Position numbers and translations under genes: made by a program
Notes under the pieces: generated by a model
What the model was told of the DNA's origin: nothing
The model's input: only the letters and a program-made list of their open reading frames with translations
Databases searched by the model: none
Assembly (NCBI RefSeq): GCF_004000235.1
Contig: NZ_RCIO01000006.1
Coordinates: 109,828-173,827, forward strand
DNA from: Mesorhizobium sp. Z1-4
GTDB taxonomy: Bacteria > Pseudomonadota > Alphaproteobacteria > Rhizobiales > Rhizobiaceae
DNA length: 64,000 nt
Reading direction: 5' to 3'
Shown: piece after piece, positions 39,174 through 47,645 of the stretch
Position numbering within the stretch: position 1 is the stretch's first letter
Layout of the letters: every line of letters begins with the position of its first letter

Positions 39174-39725
39174 ATGGCAAGCGCACATGAATCCCGCAAC
39201 ATGGGCTCCTCATGGGTCCTGATGGCGATCCTTGCGGTCGTCTCCATCGTCGGCGGCGTGCTGGCGCTGGCGAACCCGTTTGCAGCCAGCATGGCCGCAA
39301 CGCTGCTTGCCGGCTGGTTCTTCGCTATTCTGGGCGTCATCCAGATCATTCAGGCTTTCAGGGTCACGGACTGGTCGGGCTTTCTTTGGGCGCTCGCCTT
39401 CGGTGTTCTCACCCTGGTGGTCGGCGGCGTGCTTCTGCTCGACCCGCTCGCCGGCATGGTCTCGCTGACGGTTCTGGTTGCGGTGCTCTTCCTGGTCACA
39501 GGTGTCGCAAAGGTGATGTTCTCGCTGTCGCTGCGGCCGGTTTCCGGCTGGGCCTGGGTGCTCGTCTCCGGCATCGTCTCGCTGCTGCTTGGTGTGATGA
39601 TCCTCGCCAACTTCCCCTGGTCGGCCGCAAACGTGCTTGGCATTCTGCTTGGCATCGAACTTCTGTCGAACGGCATTCTGTTCCTGTTCGTTGCGCTTGG
39701 CCTGCGCAAGCTCGCCAGGCTCTAG
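39174..39725 (+). CDS. HdeD family (DUF308) membrane protein
   Basis: 183 residues with six predicted membrane helices arranged as three repeated pairs (for example VLMAILAVVSIVGGVLALAN, LAGWFFAILGVIQIIQAF, SLLLGVMILANFPWSAANVL). The E. coli relative HdeD supports acid resistance. The role here is not known. It lies 23 bases after pdhC and may be carried on the pdh transcript. Confidence 0.85.
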   Translation: MASAHESRNMGSSWVLMAILAVVSIVGGVLALANPFAASMAATLLAGWFFAILGVIQIIQAFRVTDWSGFLWALAFGVLTLVVGGVLLLDPLAGMVSLTVLVAVLFLVTGVAKVMFSLSLRPVSGWAWVLVSGIVSLLLGVMILANFPWSAANVLGILLGIELLSNGILFLFVALGLRKLARL

Positions 39726-39737
39726 GCAGGCCCGGTC

Positions 39738-40376
39738 ATGAAGACGGTCCTTTGTTATGGCGATTCACTCACCTGGGGCTATTCGGCGGAAGGCCCGTCG
39801 CGCCACGCCTTTGAGGACCGCTGGCCGTCGGTTCTGCAGAACGCGCTTGGACCGGAAGTGGAGGTCATCGCCGAGGGTCTGAATGGCCGTACCACGGCGT
39901 TTGACGATCACCTCGCCGGTGCCGACCGCAACGGTGCACGCTTGCTGCCGTCCATGCTCACCACCCATGCGCCGCTGGATCTCGTGATCCTCTTCCTCGG
40001 CGCCAACGACATGAAACCCTGGATCGCCGGCCGCGCGATTGCCTCCAAACAGGGCATCGGCAGGCTGATCAACATCATCCGCAGCCATGGCTATCCCTTT
40101 GGCGAGGCGGCACCCGAAATACTGGTCGTCGCGCCGCCGCCCCTGCGTGAAACCGGTGATCCGGATTTCGCGGCGATGTTCGAGGGCGGTATCGAGCAAT
40201 CGCGCATGCTTGCATCCTTCTACGCCGATCTCGCCGACGAGCAGGGCTGCGGGTTTTTCGATGCCGGCCTCGTCGCGCGGACCACGCCGCAGGACGGTGT
40301 GCATCTCGATGCGGAAAACACCCGCGCCGTCGGGCGCGGTCTGGAGCCGGTCGTGCGCCTCATGCTGGGGCTGTGA
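39738..40376 (+). CDS. SGNH/GDSL hydrolase (arylesterase-like)
   Basis: 212 residues. Block I GDSLTWGYS holds the nucleophilic Ser at about residue 10, block II includes EGLNGRTT, block III LGANDMKPW, and block V DGVHLDAEN supplies the Asp and His. No signal peptide is seen, so it is cytoplasmic. This matches rhizobial arylesterases and acyl-CoA thioesterase I-like esterases; the natural substrate is unknown. It begins 12 bases after the HdeD-type gene. Confidence 0.9.
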   Translation: MKTVLCYGDSLTWGYSAEGPSRHAFEDRWPSVLQNALGPEVEVIAEGLNGRTTAFDDHLAGADRNGARLLPSMLTTHAPLDLVILFLGANDMKPWIAGRAIASKQGIGRLINIIRSHGYPFGEAAPEILVVAPPPLRETGDPDFAAMFEGGIEQSRMLASFYADLADEQGCGFFDAGLVARTTPQDGVHLDAENTRAVGRGLEPVVRLMLGL

Positions 40377-40405
40377 CGATGGTTGCGCGGCAACGGCTCA
40401 ACGCG

Positions 40406-40446
40406 ATTCCCTCCCCCTTGCGGGGAGGGGTAGGGGTGGGGGTGGT
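40406..40446 (+). repeat. Left arm of the inverted repeat flanking the DUF559 gene
   Basis: A C-then-G-rich segment of about 40 bases with an internal hairpin (CCTCCCC at 40410-40416 with GGGGAGG at 40422-40428). Its reverse complement recurs at 40855-40895 with only a few changes. It starts 30 bases after the SGNH hydrolase stop. Confidence 0.8.
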
Positions 40447-40476
40447 TCCGCCCATCTGCGGGGCGGAGCATTGAAC

Positions 40477-40908
40477 ATGGCTTGGAATCAGACTTCTGCG
40501 AAGTATGTGGGCGGCAAGGCGAAAGCCTTCGCGCCAAAATTGCGCAGGACCATGACCGAACCTGAAAAGCGCCTTTGGTGGCATTTGCGGGCGCGGCTCC
40601 CGCTGGAGGGCACACACTTTCGGCGCCAAGTACCGATCGGCCCGTACGTAGCAGATTTCTTTTGCCTTGGTCGCAGGCTGATTATTGAGGTCGATGGCCA
40701 TCAACATGGAACCGACGAGGCATTGGCATACGATGCTCGAAGGGATGCATATCTGAAGCGCGGCGGCTTCAGTTTGTTGCGGTTCTCCAATCGCGAAATC
40801 ATGACCGAACTGGAAGTAGTGCTCGACACCGTTCATGCCGCGCTGGTCGCGGCGACCCCCACCCCTTGCCCCTCCCCGCAAGGGGGAGGGGAATTCGGAA
40901 AGGCATAA
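40477..40908 (+). CDS. DUF559-type endonuclease-fold protein, bracketed by inverted repeats
   Basis: 143 residues from the ATG at 40477 with GGAG upstream. The Vsr/restriction-like core is present: MTEPEKRLWWHLRARLPLEG, HFRRQVPIGPYVADFFC (catalytic Asp) and RLIIEVDGHQHG (Glu/Asp of the active site), then YLKRGGFSLLRFSNREI. The last ~15 residues (TPTPCPSPQGGGE) are encoded by the right repeat arm itself, so the repeat is read as protein. It interrupts the pdh-lpd block on the same strand. It is probably a mobile or repeat-associated nuclease; activity is inferred from fold motifs. Confidence 0.85.
   Translation: MAWNQTSAKYVGGKAKAFAPKLRRTMTEPEKRLWWHLRARLPLEGTHFRRQVPIGPYVADFFCLGRRLIIEVDGHQHGTDEALAYDARRDAYLKRGGFSLLRFSNREIMTELEVVLDTVHAALVAATPTPCPSPQGGGEFGKA
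40855..40895 (-). repeat. Right arm of the inverted repeat flanking the DUF559 gene
   Basis: Nearly the exact reverse complement of 40406-40446; the matched core reads CTCCCCCTTGCGGGGAGGGG on the minus strand. It overlaps the 3' end of the DUF559 coding region and ends 15 bases before the lpd start, so lpd's ribosome site (GGAAAGG) abuts it. Confidence 0.8.
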
Positions 40909-40909
40909 C

Positions 40910-42352
40910 ATGGCCGAAACATACGACGTCATCGTCATCGGAGCCGGGCCAGGCGGATACATTGCCGCCATCCGAGCCGCGCAGCTCGGCTTGAAGACTG
41001 CGATTGTCGAGCGCGAGCATCTGGCTGGCATCTGCTCAAACTGGGGCTGCATTCCCACAAAGGCACTGCTGCGCTCCGCCGAGGTCATGCACCTTGCCTC
41101 GCACGCCAAGAACTACGGTCTGACGCTGGAAGGTTCCATCAAGCCTGACCTCAAGGCGATCGTGGAGCGTTCGCGCGGCATCGCGGCGCGCATGAACGGC
41201 GGCGTCGGCATTCTGATGAAGAAGAACAAGGTCGACGTCATCTGGGGCGAGGCGAAAATCTCGAAACCTGGCGAGGTCGTTGTTTCCAAGACTTCCAAGA
41301 AGCCGATGGAACCCTATGTGGGGCCGCCCAAGAACACGCTGGGCGAGGGCACTTACAAGGCGAAGCACGTCATTGTGTCCACGGGCGCGCGGCCGCGCGT
41401 GCTGCCGGGCATCGAGCCCGACGGCAAGCTGATCTGGACCTATTTCGAGGCCATGGTGCCCGACAGGATGCCCAAATCGCTGATCGTCATGGGCTCGGGT
41501 GCCATCGGCATCGAATTCGCCTCCTTCTACCGGACCATGGGTGTCGACGTGACCGTGGTTGAGCTGATGCCGCAGGTCATGCCGGTGGAAGACGCAGAGA
41601 TCTCGAAATTCGCTCAGAAGCAGTTCGAGAAGCAGGGCATAAAATTCATGCTCGAAGCCAAGGTCGCGAAGGTCGAGAAGGACGCGGACAGCGTCACCGC
41701 CCATATCGAGACCAAGGACGGCAAGATCGAGAAACTCACCGCCGACCGGCTGATTTCGGCAGTCGGCGTGCAGGGCAATGTGGAAAATCTCGGCCTTGAG
41801 GCTGTCGGCGTGAAGACCGACCGAGGTACCATCGTGATCGACGAATATTGCCGCACGAATGTGAACGGCATCTACGCCATCGGCGATGTCGCCGGCCCGC
41901 CGATGCTTGCCCACAAGGCCGAGCACGAAGCGGTCATCTGCGTCGAGAAGATCGCGGGAAAGCACCCGCATCCGCTCGACAAGCTGAAAGTACCGGGCTG
42001 CACCTACTGCCATCCGCAGGTGGCCTCTGTCGGCCTCACCGAAAAGAAGGCGAAGGAGGCCGGCCGCGATATCCGTGTCGGGCGCTTCCCCTTCGTTGCC
42101 AACGGCAAGGCCGTGGCGCTTGGCGAGGATCAGGGGCTGGTGAAGACCATCTTCGACAAGAAGACCGGCGAGCTTCTGGGCGCTCACATGGTCGGCGCCG
42201 AAGTGACGGAGCTGATCGAGGGTTTCGTGGTCGCCATGAACCTCGAGACCACCGAGGAAGAGCTCATGCACACGATCTTCCCGCACCCCACCCTGTCTGA
42301 GATGATGAAGGAAAGCGTGCTCGACGCCTATGGTCAGGCGCTCAACATCTGA
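40910..42352 (+). CDS. lpd: Dihydrolipoamide dehydrogenase (E3)
   Basis: 480 residues from the ATG at 40910, one base after the DUF559 stop. FAD-binding IGAGPGGYIAAIRAAQLG, a redox-active disulfide region that reads GICSNWGCIPTK rather than the common GTCLNVGCIPSK, NAD-binding MGSGAIGIEFASFY and the C-terminal HPTLSEMMKE (His-Glu acid/base pair) are all present. It reoxidises the lipoyl groups of PdhC. The GICSNWGCIPTK form is typical of the pdh-linked enzyme of rhizobia. Confidence 0.95.
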   Translation: MAETYDVIVIGAGPGGYIAAIRAAQLGLKTAIVEREHLAGICSNWGCIPTKALLRSAEVMHLASHAKNYGLTLEGSIKPDLKAIVERSRGIAARMNGGVGILMKKNKVDVIWGEAKISKPGEVVVSKTSKKPMEPYVGPPKNTLGEGTYKAKHVIVSTGARPRVLPGIEPDGKLIWTYFEAMVPDRMPKSLIVMGSGAIGIEFASFYRTMGVDVTVVELMPQVMPVEDAEISKFAQKQFEKQGIKFMLEAKVAKVEKDADSVTAHIETKDGKIEKLTADRLISAVGVQGNVENLGLEAVGVKTDRGTIVIDEYCRTNVNGIYAIGDVAGPPMLAHKAEHEAVICVEKIAGKHPHPLDKLKVPGCTYCHPQVASVGLTEKKAKEAGRDIRVGRFPFVANGKAVALGEDQGLVKTIFDKKTGELLGAHMVGAEVTELIEGFVVAMNLETTEEELMHTIFPHPTLSEMMKESVLDAYGQALNI

Positions 42353-42431
42353 CGGATAGACCTCGATAGCGACACATATCTGGTGTTAAGCTCCGCCCCG
42401 GGCGGGATTCCCACTCACAGAGGAGAGGACG

Positions 42432-42683
42432 ATGGAAGGTGCTGCAGTAGGCTGGATTGCGGCCATTGTAATCGGCGGTGTTGCCGGTTGGCTGGCCGAA
42501 CAGTTCATGAAGAGCAATATGGGGCTCATCATGAACATCCTTTTGGGCATTGTCGGAGCCATTGTCGCAAATGCGATACTCGGCGTGTTTGGCATCGCGC
42601 TCGGCGGCTGGCTCGGTTATCTGATCGCCGGTTTCATTGGTGCGTGTATTCTGATCTGGCTCGGGCGCCTGCTCAGGCGTTAG
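42432..42683 (+). CDS. GlsB/YeaQ/YmgE family stress-response membrane protein
   Basis: 83 residues with GAGGAGAGG before the ATG. Three Gly-rich membrane helices (AVGWIAAIVIGGVAGWLAE, IMNILLGIVGAIVANAIL, GYLIAGFIGACILIWL) define this transglycosylase-associated-protein-like family. Expression in relatives is stress-induced. Its own promoter probably lies in the 79 bases after lpd. Confidence 0.9.
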   Translation: MEGAAVGWIAAIVIGGVAGWLAEQFMKSNMGLIMNILLGIVGAIVANAILGVFGIALGGWLGYLIAGFIGACILIWLGRLLRR

Positions 42684-42706
42684 CCGAAATTTGTAATCGC
42701 GTATTG

Positions 42707-42735
42707 AGGCCGCCATGCGTGCGTGGCGGCCTTTC
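42707..42735 (+). terminator. Terminator-like hairpin between the GlsB-type gene and lipA
   Basis: A 9-bp stem (AGGCCGCCA/TGGCGGCCT) with an 8-base loop is followed by a short TT-rich stretch. It separates the small membrane gene from lipA. Confidence 0.6.
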
Positions 42736-42789
42736 GCCACTCCGCTTGCGACCTATATGGAAGCTTGAACGCATAACGAAAGTCGATTG

Positions 42790-43755
42790 ATGGTCACGAT
42801 CCTCGATACGGTTGCCGAAACCAAGCGCGTCCGTCATCCCGAAAAGGCTCATCGGCCTGATCAGGAAGTGCTGCGCAAGCCGGACTGGATTCGCGTCCGG
42901 GCACCGACATCGCGCGGTTTCCTCGAAACGCGCGAGATCGTGAAGTCCAACAAGCTCGTCACCGTGTGTGAGGAGGCTGGCTGCCCCAATATCGGCGAGT
43001 GCTGGGACAAGAAGCACGCCACTTTCATGATCATGGGCGAGATTTGCACCCGCGCCTGTGCCTTCTGCAACGTCGCCACCGGCATTCCTTCCGCGCTCGA
43101 TCTCGACGAGCCGGCAAATGTCGCCAGGGCCGTCGCGCAGATGGGGCTGAACCATGTGGTGATCACCTCGGTCGACCGCGACGACCTTGCCGATGGCGGC
43201 GCGCAGCATTTTGCCGATGTTATCGGCGCTATCCGCGCGACCTCACCCGGCACAACGATCGAGATACTGACCCCCGACTTCCTGCGAAAGGACGGCGCAC
43301 TGGAGGTGGTGGTTGCCGCGAAGCCGGACGTCTTCAACCACAATCTTGAAACGGTGCCGTCGAACTATCTGACTGTGCGCCCTGGCGCCCGCTATTTCCA
43401 CTCGATCCGCCTGCTTCAGCGGGTGAAGGAGATCGATCCGACGATCTTCACCAAATCCGGCATCATGGTCGGCCTCGGCGAAGAGCGAAACGAAGTGCTC
43501 CAGCTCATGGATGATTTGAGGACCGCGCAGGTCGATTTCATCACCATCGGCCAGTACCTGCAGCCGACGAAGAAACACCACGCGGTGAAGAAGTTCGTCA
43601 CGCCGGACGAATTCAAGTCCTATGAGAAGATCGCCTACACCAAGGGCTTTTTGATGGTATCGGCGAGCCCGCTCACCCGCTCCTCGCATCATGCCGGAGA
43701 GGACTTCCAGCGCCTGCGCGCCGCGCGGGAAGCGCGCCTTGGGGCAGCCACCTAG
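42790..43755 (+). CDS. lipA: Lipoyl synthase
   Basis: 321 residues from the ATG at 42790 (a TTG immediately upstream is also possible). Both iron-sulfur motifs are visible: the auxiliary cluster [14 protein letters not shown] and the radical-[13 protein letters not shown]. The C-terminal SSHHAGEDF carries the conserved Ser. LipA inserts two sulfurs into octanoyl groups on the lipoyl domains of PdhB and PdhC, encoded nearby. ratA follows within nine bases. Confidence 0.97.
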   Translation: MVTILDTVAETKRVRHPEKAHRPDQEVLRKPDWIRVRAPTSRGFLETREIVKSNKLVTVCEEAGCPNIGECWDKKHATFMIMGEICTRACAFCNVATGIPSALDLDEPANVARAVAQMGLNHVVITSVDRDDLADGGAQHFADVIGAIRATSPGTTIEILTPDFLRKDGALEVVVAAKPDVFNHNLETVPSNYLTVRPGARYFHSIRLLQRVKEIDPTIFTKSGIMVGLGEERNEVLQLMDDLRTAQVDFITIGQYLQPTKKHHAVKKFVTPDEFKSYEKIAYTKGFLMVSASPLTRSSHHAGEDFQRLRAAREARLGAAT

Positions 43756-43763
43756 CTCGAACA

Positions 43764-44231
43764 ATGCCGAAATATTCATCCGTCACGCAGGTCGCGCACG
43801 CTCCGGCCCAGATGTTCGCGCTGGTCGCCGACGTTGAGCGTTACCCTGAGTTCCTGCCCATGTGCGAGGCGCTGACCGTGCGTTCCCGGCGCGAGGGTGA
43901 TGGTATTACCGTACTCACCGCCGACATGACGGTCGGCTACAAGGCACTGCGCGAAACCTTCACCAGCCAGGTCACCCTGCGGCCGGCCGAAAACCGCATC
44001 GACGTGAAATATCTGGAAGGTCCGTTCCGCTATCTCGAAAACCGCTGGGATTTCGAACCGACCGCCGGCGGCGGCACCGATATCCGCTTCTTCATCGACT
44101 ACGAGTTCAAAAGCCGCATTCTCGGCGCGCTGATGGGGTCGATGTTCGATCGCGCCTTCCGCATGTTCGCCGATGCCTTCAAACGCCGGGCCGACACGAT
44201 CTACGGGTTTTCGCAGTCGCTAAAGGCCTAG
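43764..44231 (+). CDS. RatA/COQ10-like START-domain protein
   Basis: 155 residues. QVAHAPAQMFALVADVERYPEFLPMCEAL and the end DRAFRMFADAFKRRADTIYG match the bacterial COQ10/RatA family. Homologues bind ubiquinone (yeast Coq10) or were named RatA, a ribosome-associated toxin of E. coli; in alphaproteobacteria a coenzyme Q role is more often assumed. It lies nine bases after lipA, as usual in rhizobia. Convergent with the next gene. Confidence 0.88.
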   Translation: MPKYSSVTQVAHAPAQMFALVADVERYPEFLPMCEALTVRSRREGDGITVLTADMTVGYKALRETFTSQVTLRPAENRIDVKYLEGPFRYLENRWDFEPTAGGGTDIRFFIDYEFKSRILGALMGSMFDRAFRMFADAFKRRADTIYGFSQSLKA

Positions 44232-44247
44232 GGTGGTGGTGATCGAC

Positions 44248-45708
44248 TCAAAGTACGGCGGGGAAGGCAGATTCTTCCAATTGTTTCGATTGCCCCAACT
44301 CATTTCGGCGTCGAGCAAGCGTTTCATGATATTCTTGAGCTTCGATATCTCTAAAAAAGGGGGCCTCGGGGGAGACCCGCTTTAGAGCCGCCTCGACCTC
44401 TGCAAGCGCAACTCTGAAAAACTCTTTGCGGTAGTTTTGGGCATTGACACGAACTTGCTCGAATTCGCTGTGGAGCGCCCGCTCGAGCGCCGGAGCATCT
44501 TCGCTATAGACGATTGCATGAACATCGAACGTGAAGGGTACGCTTGCATCGCCCAGTTCCTTCACCCGGTCCATTGGATCCAGTCGTCGTGTAAGACCAA
44601 TCTTAATGACATTTTCTCCAAACGAGCCAATGTTGGAGATGATATAGACATAGCCTGACTTTGTTCGTTCGGCCATTGCCTGCGCGCGCTCTGCTTTAGC
44701 GTGTGCTTCCGAGAGATCGCGTTCCAGCGTTCTGATTTGCTCGCCGAAGGCCTCCAGCTGCGGCCCAGCTACTTTCGCAGCTTCTGCTTTCGCTTTGGCG
44801 AGTAGGCGTTCGTAGCGCTCTTCCTCTTGCTGGGCTATTTCCAGGTCGCGCATCAGCTTTTGTTCTTCGCGCGCTGCACGTGCTAGCTCGGCGCGTTCGT
44901 CTCGTTCGGCCTTCTGTTTTTCGCGATACTCGTGAGTAAGAAATAGCTCTGTGAGCTTTAGCTTAAGGAATTCATCCGTAATAACTATCGCGTTGGATGT
45001 GTTGTGCTTATCGATTTGATCTCTTGCACGAACGATCCGCTTTTCCATTGCGTTGACGTTGTTCCAGCGCGCATTGGCGATCGCGGCATCGCACTCGTTG
45101 TTAAAGGCGCGCAATGTGAGGCGGATGTTGCGCTTGATCATCGTTTGGCCTTTTGAAAGGCTGCCGTCGACGGTCCAGTTTGTAGTGCAGATCACCGCAT
45201 TTTCGGCGGAAATCGTGCCCTTCTGCTCGTCCTTGATGCTGTTGATAGCGGATTTGAATTGTTCGCTGTCGGTGAAGTCGAAATGCGGTTCGTAGATGCC
45301 CATCTCTGCGAAAGCCAGACGTTCATCGAAAATGGCCAGTTCCGATAGCAGGCGGTCGTATACAAGCTTCTTTTCGGCGTAGTTGGAGCGTAGCTCCGCA
45401 ATCTCTCCATTTTGCGCTGTGACTTGCTCCTGAAGCATTTGTCTTTCACCATCAAGATCCATCAAATCGCCAAAACGTCCTTCGAGATAGCCAACGCGAT
45501 CTTTCAGCGTCTTGTTGTTCTCAAGAAGGGCCTTTCCCGCCGCCAGAGCCCGCTCAGCCAGATTTACTTTCTCGGCGAGCTGCCCGGCGACTCTCTTAAG
45601 CTGCCGTGACGAGCGCCACCAAAGAAACAAAGTAAACATGAATGCGAATGGCAGTAGCAGAAGCACAAGCGCCAAGACGACGGCAATTACATTTGAAGGG
45701 TTTTCCAT
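44248..45708 (-). CDS. Membrane-anchored DUF4041 / GIY-YIG (T5orf172-type) nuclease-like protein
   Basis: 486 residues from the ATG at 45708, behind a near-ideal AGGAGG. One membrane helix (about residues 8-32, VIAVVLALVLLLLPFAFMF) is followed by a coiled coil, the DUF4041 region (about 120-270; GIYEPHFDF, then FNNECDAAIANARW), a second coiled coil, and a C-terminal GIY-YIG-like domain (GYVYIISNIGSFGENVIKIG, then DVHAIVYSEDAPALERALHSEF). Base composition is visibly lower in GC than its neighbours. It separates ratA from cinA, which suggests insertion. The family often sits in phages and variable regions; a defence role is only inferred. Confidence 0.85.
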   Translation of the reverse strand: MENPSNVIAVVLALVLLLLPFAFMFTLFLWWRSSRQLKRVAGQLAEKVNLAERALAAGKALLENNKTLKDRVGYLEGRFGDLMDLDGERQMLQEQVTAQNGEIAELRSNYAEKKLVYDRLLSELAIFDERLAFAEMGIYEPHFDFTDSEQFKSAINSIKDEQKGTISAENAVICTTNWTVDGSLSKGQTMIKRNIRLTLRAFNNECDAAIANARWNNVNAMEKRIVRARDQIDKHNTSNAIVITDEFLKLKLTELFLTHEYREKQKAERDERAELARAAREEQKLMRDLEIAQQEEERYERLLAKAKAEAAKVAGPQLEAFGEQIRTLERDLSEAHAKAERAQAMAERTKSGYVYIISNIGSFGENVIKIGLTRRLDPMDRVKELGDASVPFTFDVHAIVYSEDAPALERALHSEFEQVRVNAQNYRKEFFRVALAEVEAALKRVSPEAPFFRDIEAQEYHETLARRRNELGQSKQLEESAFPAVL

Positions 45709-45725
45709 AATTCCTCCTGAGAGGA

Positions 45726-45754
45726 AGGTATGGCCGAAAAACAAGATTTGGCAA
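45726..45754 (-). promoter_or_regulatory. Candidate promoter of the DUF4041/GIY-YIG gene
   Basis: On the minus strand a -35 TTGCCA (45749-45754) and a -10 ATACCT (45726-45731) are separated by 17 bases, just upstream of the AGGAGG ribosome site. The gene thus appears to have its own promoter. Confidence 0.4.
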
Positions 45755-45813
45755 TGTTATGGTATGCGCTATCGACGCAGAGTTGCTCCGTCGTTGAGCC
45801 CGGCGTCGCCTGA

Positions 45814-46305
45814 TCAGTTCGACAATGCCGTTTCCAGCATCTGCAGCGCGTGACCGCAGGCGGCCTGCCGCACCTCGGACCTGTCGGCATCCTTGAAAAG
45901 ACAGTGCTCCGAATGCACGGGTTGGCCGGCCTGTGCCAGCCCGAACCAGACAAGCCCGACCGGCTTGTCCGCACTGCCGCCGCCGGGGCCGGCGATGCCG
46001 GTGACCGAAATAGCAATGCCGGCGCGCGAATGCGCCAGTGCGCCCTCGGCCATCTCGCGCGCGGTTTCCGCCGATACGGCGCCGAACCGGTCCAGCGTTT
46101 CGGCTTTCACGCCGAGCATGTCCTGCTTCGCCTCGTTCGAATAGGTGACGAAGCCGCGGTCAACGACAGTTGATGAGCCGGCGATGTCGGTCAGCGCCGA
46201 AGCGATCATACCGCCGGTGCAGGATTCCGCCGTTGCCAGCATGATGCCGCGTGCCTCGCAAAGCGAAAGCACCTTGCGCGCAAGCGCCTGCGTTTGCGCG
46301 CTCAC
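45814..46305 (-). CDS. CinA C-terminal domain family protein (nicotinamide-nucleotide amidohydrolase)
   Basis: 163 residues from the GTG at 46305, which overlaps the ispDF stop (GTGA). Only the CinA C-terminal (PncC-like) domain is present, with [35 protein letters not shown] and [13 protein letters not shown]. The enzyme deamidates nicotinamide mononucleotide for NAD salvage. Translational coupling to ispDF is usual in rhizobia. The longer open frame upstream is antisense to ispDF conservation and was not used. Confidence 0.92.
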   Translation of the reverse strand: MSAQTQALARKVLSLCEARGIMLATAESCTGGMIASALTDIAGSSTVVDRGFVTYSNEAKQDMLGVKAETLDRFGAVSAETAREMAEGALAHSRAGIAISVTGIAGPGGGSADKPVGLVWFGLAQAGQPVHSEHCLFKDADRSEVRQAACGHALQMLETALSN

Positions 46306-47504
46306 GCGGGCAGGCTCCCCGGATAGACGACCGTGGCCGTCGCAATTGCCGCAATGCCTTCCTCGCGGCCGACAAAGCCGAGCTTCTCGTTCGTGGTTGC
46401 TTTGACCGAAATACGCTCCGGCCCGATACCAAGCATATCCGCCATCGCGGCAACCATCGCTTCGCGATGCGGCCCGACGCGCGGCGCTTCGCAGATCAAG
46501 GTGATGTCGGCATTCGCAATGCGCCCGCCATGCTGGCGCACGGTCGCCGCTGCATGTTCCGCGAAGACGCGCGACGCGCAGCCCTTCCATTGCGGGTCCG
46601 AGGGCGGGAAATGCGTGCCGATATCCCCGGCGCCGCAGGTCGCAAGCAGTGCATCGGTCAGTGCATGCAGGCCGACATCGGCATCGGAATGTCCGCTGAG
46701 CGCCTTGGTGTGGTCGATCTGCACGCCACAAAGAACCACAGCGTCTCCCGGCCCGAAAGCGTGCACATCATAGCCATTGCCGGTGCGCACGTCAGGAAAG
46801 TGGTTCGCCTGCGAAAGCCGCGCATCTGCCATTTCGAGATCCTTTGCCCAGGTCAGCTTGATGTTGTCGGGAGAGCCCTCGACAATTTTGACCGAAATGC
46901 CGTGCCATTCGGCGATTGCTGCGTCATCGGTGAAGTCGAGCCTGCCGGAATCGTTGGCAGCCTCGTGCGCGGCAAGGATCGGCTGGAAAGGAAAGCCCTG
47001 CGGCGTCTGTGCCGCGTGCAGCCCGTCGCGCGGCACAGTCTGTGAAATCAGCCCCTCGCTGCCCGCGCGCTTCAGCGTGTCCGAAACCGGCAGGGCGGGC
47101 AGGGCGCCGGTGCCCTTGAGCGCCGTTTCGCCGACGCGGCCGATGAGACCGGCATCGACAAACGGCCGCACACAATCGTGGATCAGAACGGCGGCAGGCG
47201 GATCGCCGGCCAGCGCACGCAGCGCAAAGAGTGTCGATTCCTGCCTGGTCGCGCCCCCGATGACCTTGGTCACCCGTTCCGCATATTCCCCGACTGCCTC
47301 GCGAAAAAGCCGCTCGTCGTCGCGGTGGATGGCGATAACGATGCGCCCGACGCCGGGTGCGGACGCAAAGGCAGCAATGGTGTGCCGCATGACGGGCTGG
47401 CCGCCGATCGCCCGGTACTGCTTCGGGCCTTCCTTCGATTGTCCCACCCGTTCGCCGCGCCCGGCGGCGACAATCACAACGGCAACTTCCGCATCTTTTT
47501 TCAT
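46302..47504 (-). CDS. ispDF: Bifunctional IspD-IspF isoprenoid enzyme
   Basis: 400 residues from the ATG at 47504. Residues 1-225 are IspD ([37 protein letters not shown]) and residues 240-400 are IspF ([13 protein letters not shown] metal site, [33 protein letters not shown]). The fusion catalyses the CTP-transfer and the cyclodiphosphate steps of the MEP pathway; the middle enzyme IspE is separate. Fusion is known across alphaproteobacteria. Divergent from dusB. Confidence 0.96.
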   Translation of the reverse strand: MKKDAEVAVVIVAAGRGERVGQSKEGPKQYRAIGGQPVMRHTIAAFASAPGVGRIVIAIHRDDERLFREAVGEYAERVTKVIGGATRQESTLFALRALAGDPPAAVLIHDCVRPFVDAGLIGRVGETALKGTGALPALPVSDTLKRAGSEGLISQTVPRDGLHAAQTPQGFPFQPILAAHEAANDSGRLDFTDDAAIAEWHGISVKIVEGSPDNIKLTWAKDLEMADARLSQANHFPDVRTGNGYDVHAFGPGDAVVLCGVQIDHTKALSGHSDADVGLHALTDALLATCGAGDIGTHFPPSDPQWKGCASRVFAEHAAATVRQHGGRIANADITLICEAPRVGPHREAMVAAMADMLGIGPERISVKATTNEKLGFVGREEGIAAIATATVVYPGSLPA

Positions 47505-47582
47505 GCGTGACGAATAGGCGCGTCGCTTGCGAAACGCCAGTGCGTTCAAACACCGCAATTGTTATCGACTAAAACGTTTCTG

Positions 47583-47611
47583 TTGCAGAGCAGCAATTTT
47601 CTGGCTACAGA
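47583..47611 (+). promoter_or_regulatory. Candidate promoter of the dusB-ntr operon
   Basis: -35 TTGCAG (47583-47588), a 17-base spacer, -10 TACAGA (47606-47611). It lies 35 bases before the dusB ATG, in the only intergenic space upstream of dusB-ntrB-ntrC. Confidence 0.4.
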
Positions 47612-47645
47612 ATAGGCATGAATTCGTATTGCCCGGTTTTTGTGC

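Noticed and set aside
40406..40895. Insertion sequence
   Set aside because: The enclosed protein has a DUF559/Vsr-like nuclease core, not a transposase, and no target-site duplication was seen; kept as a repeat-flanked unit instead.
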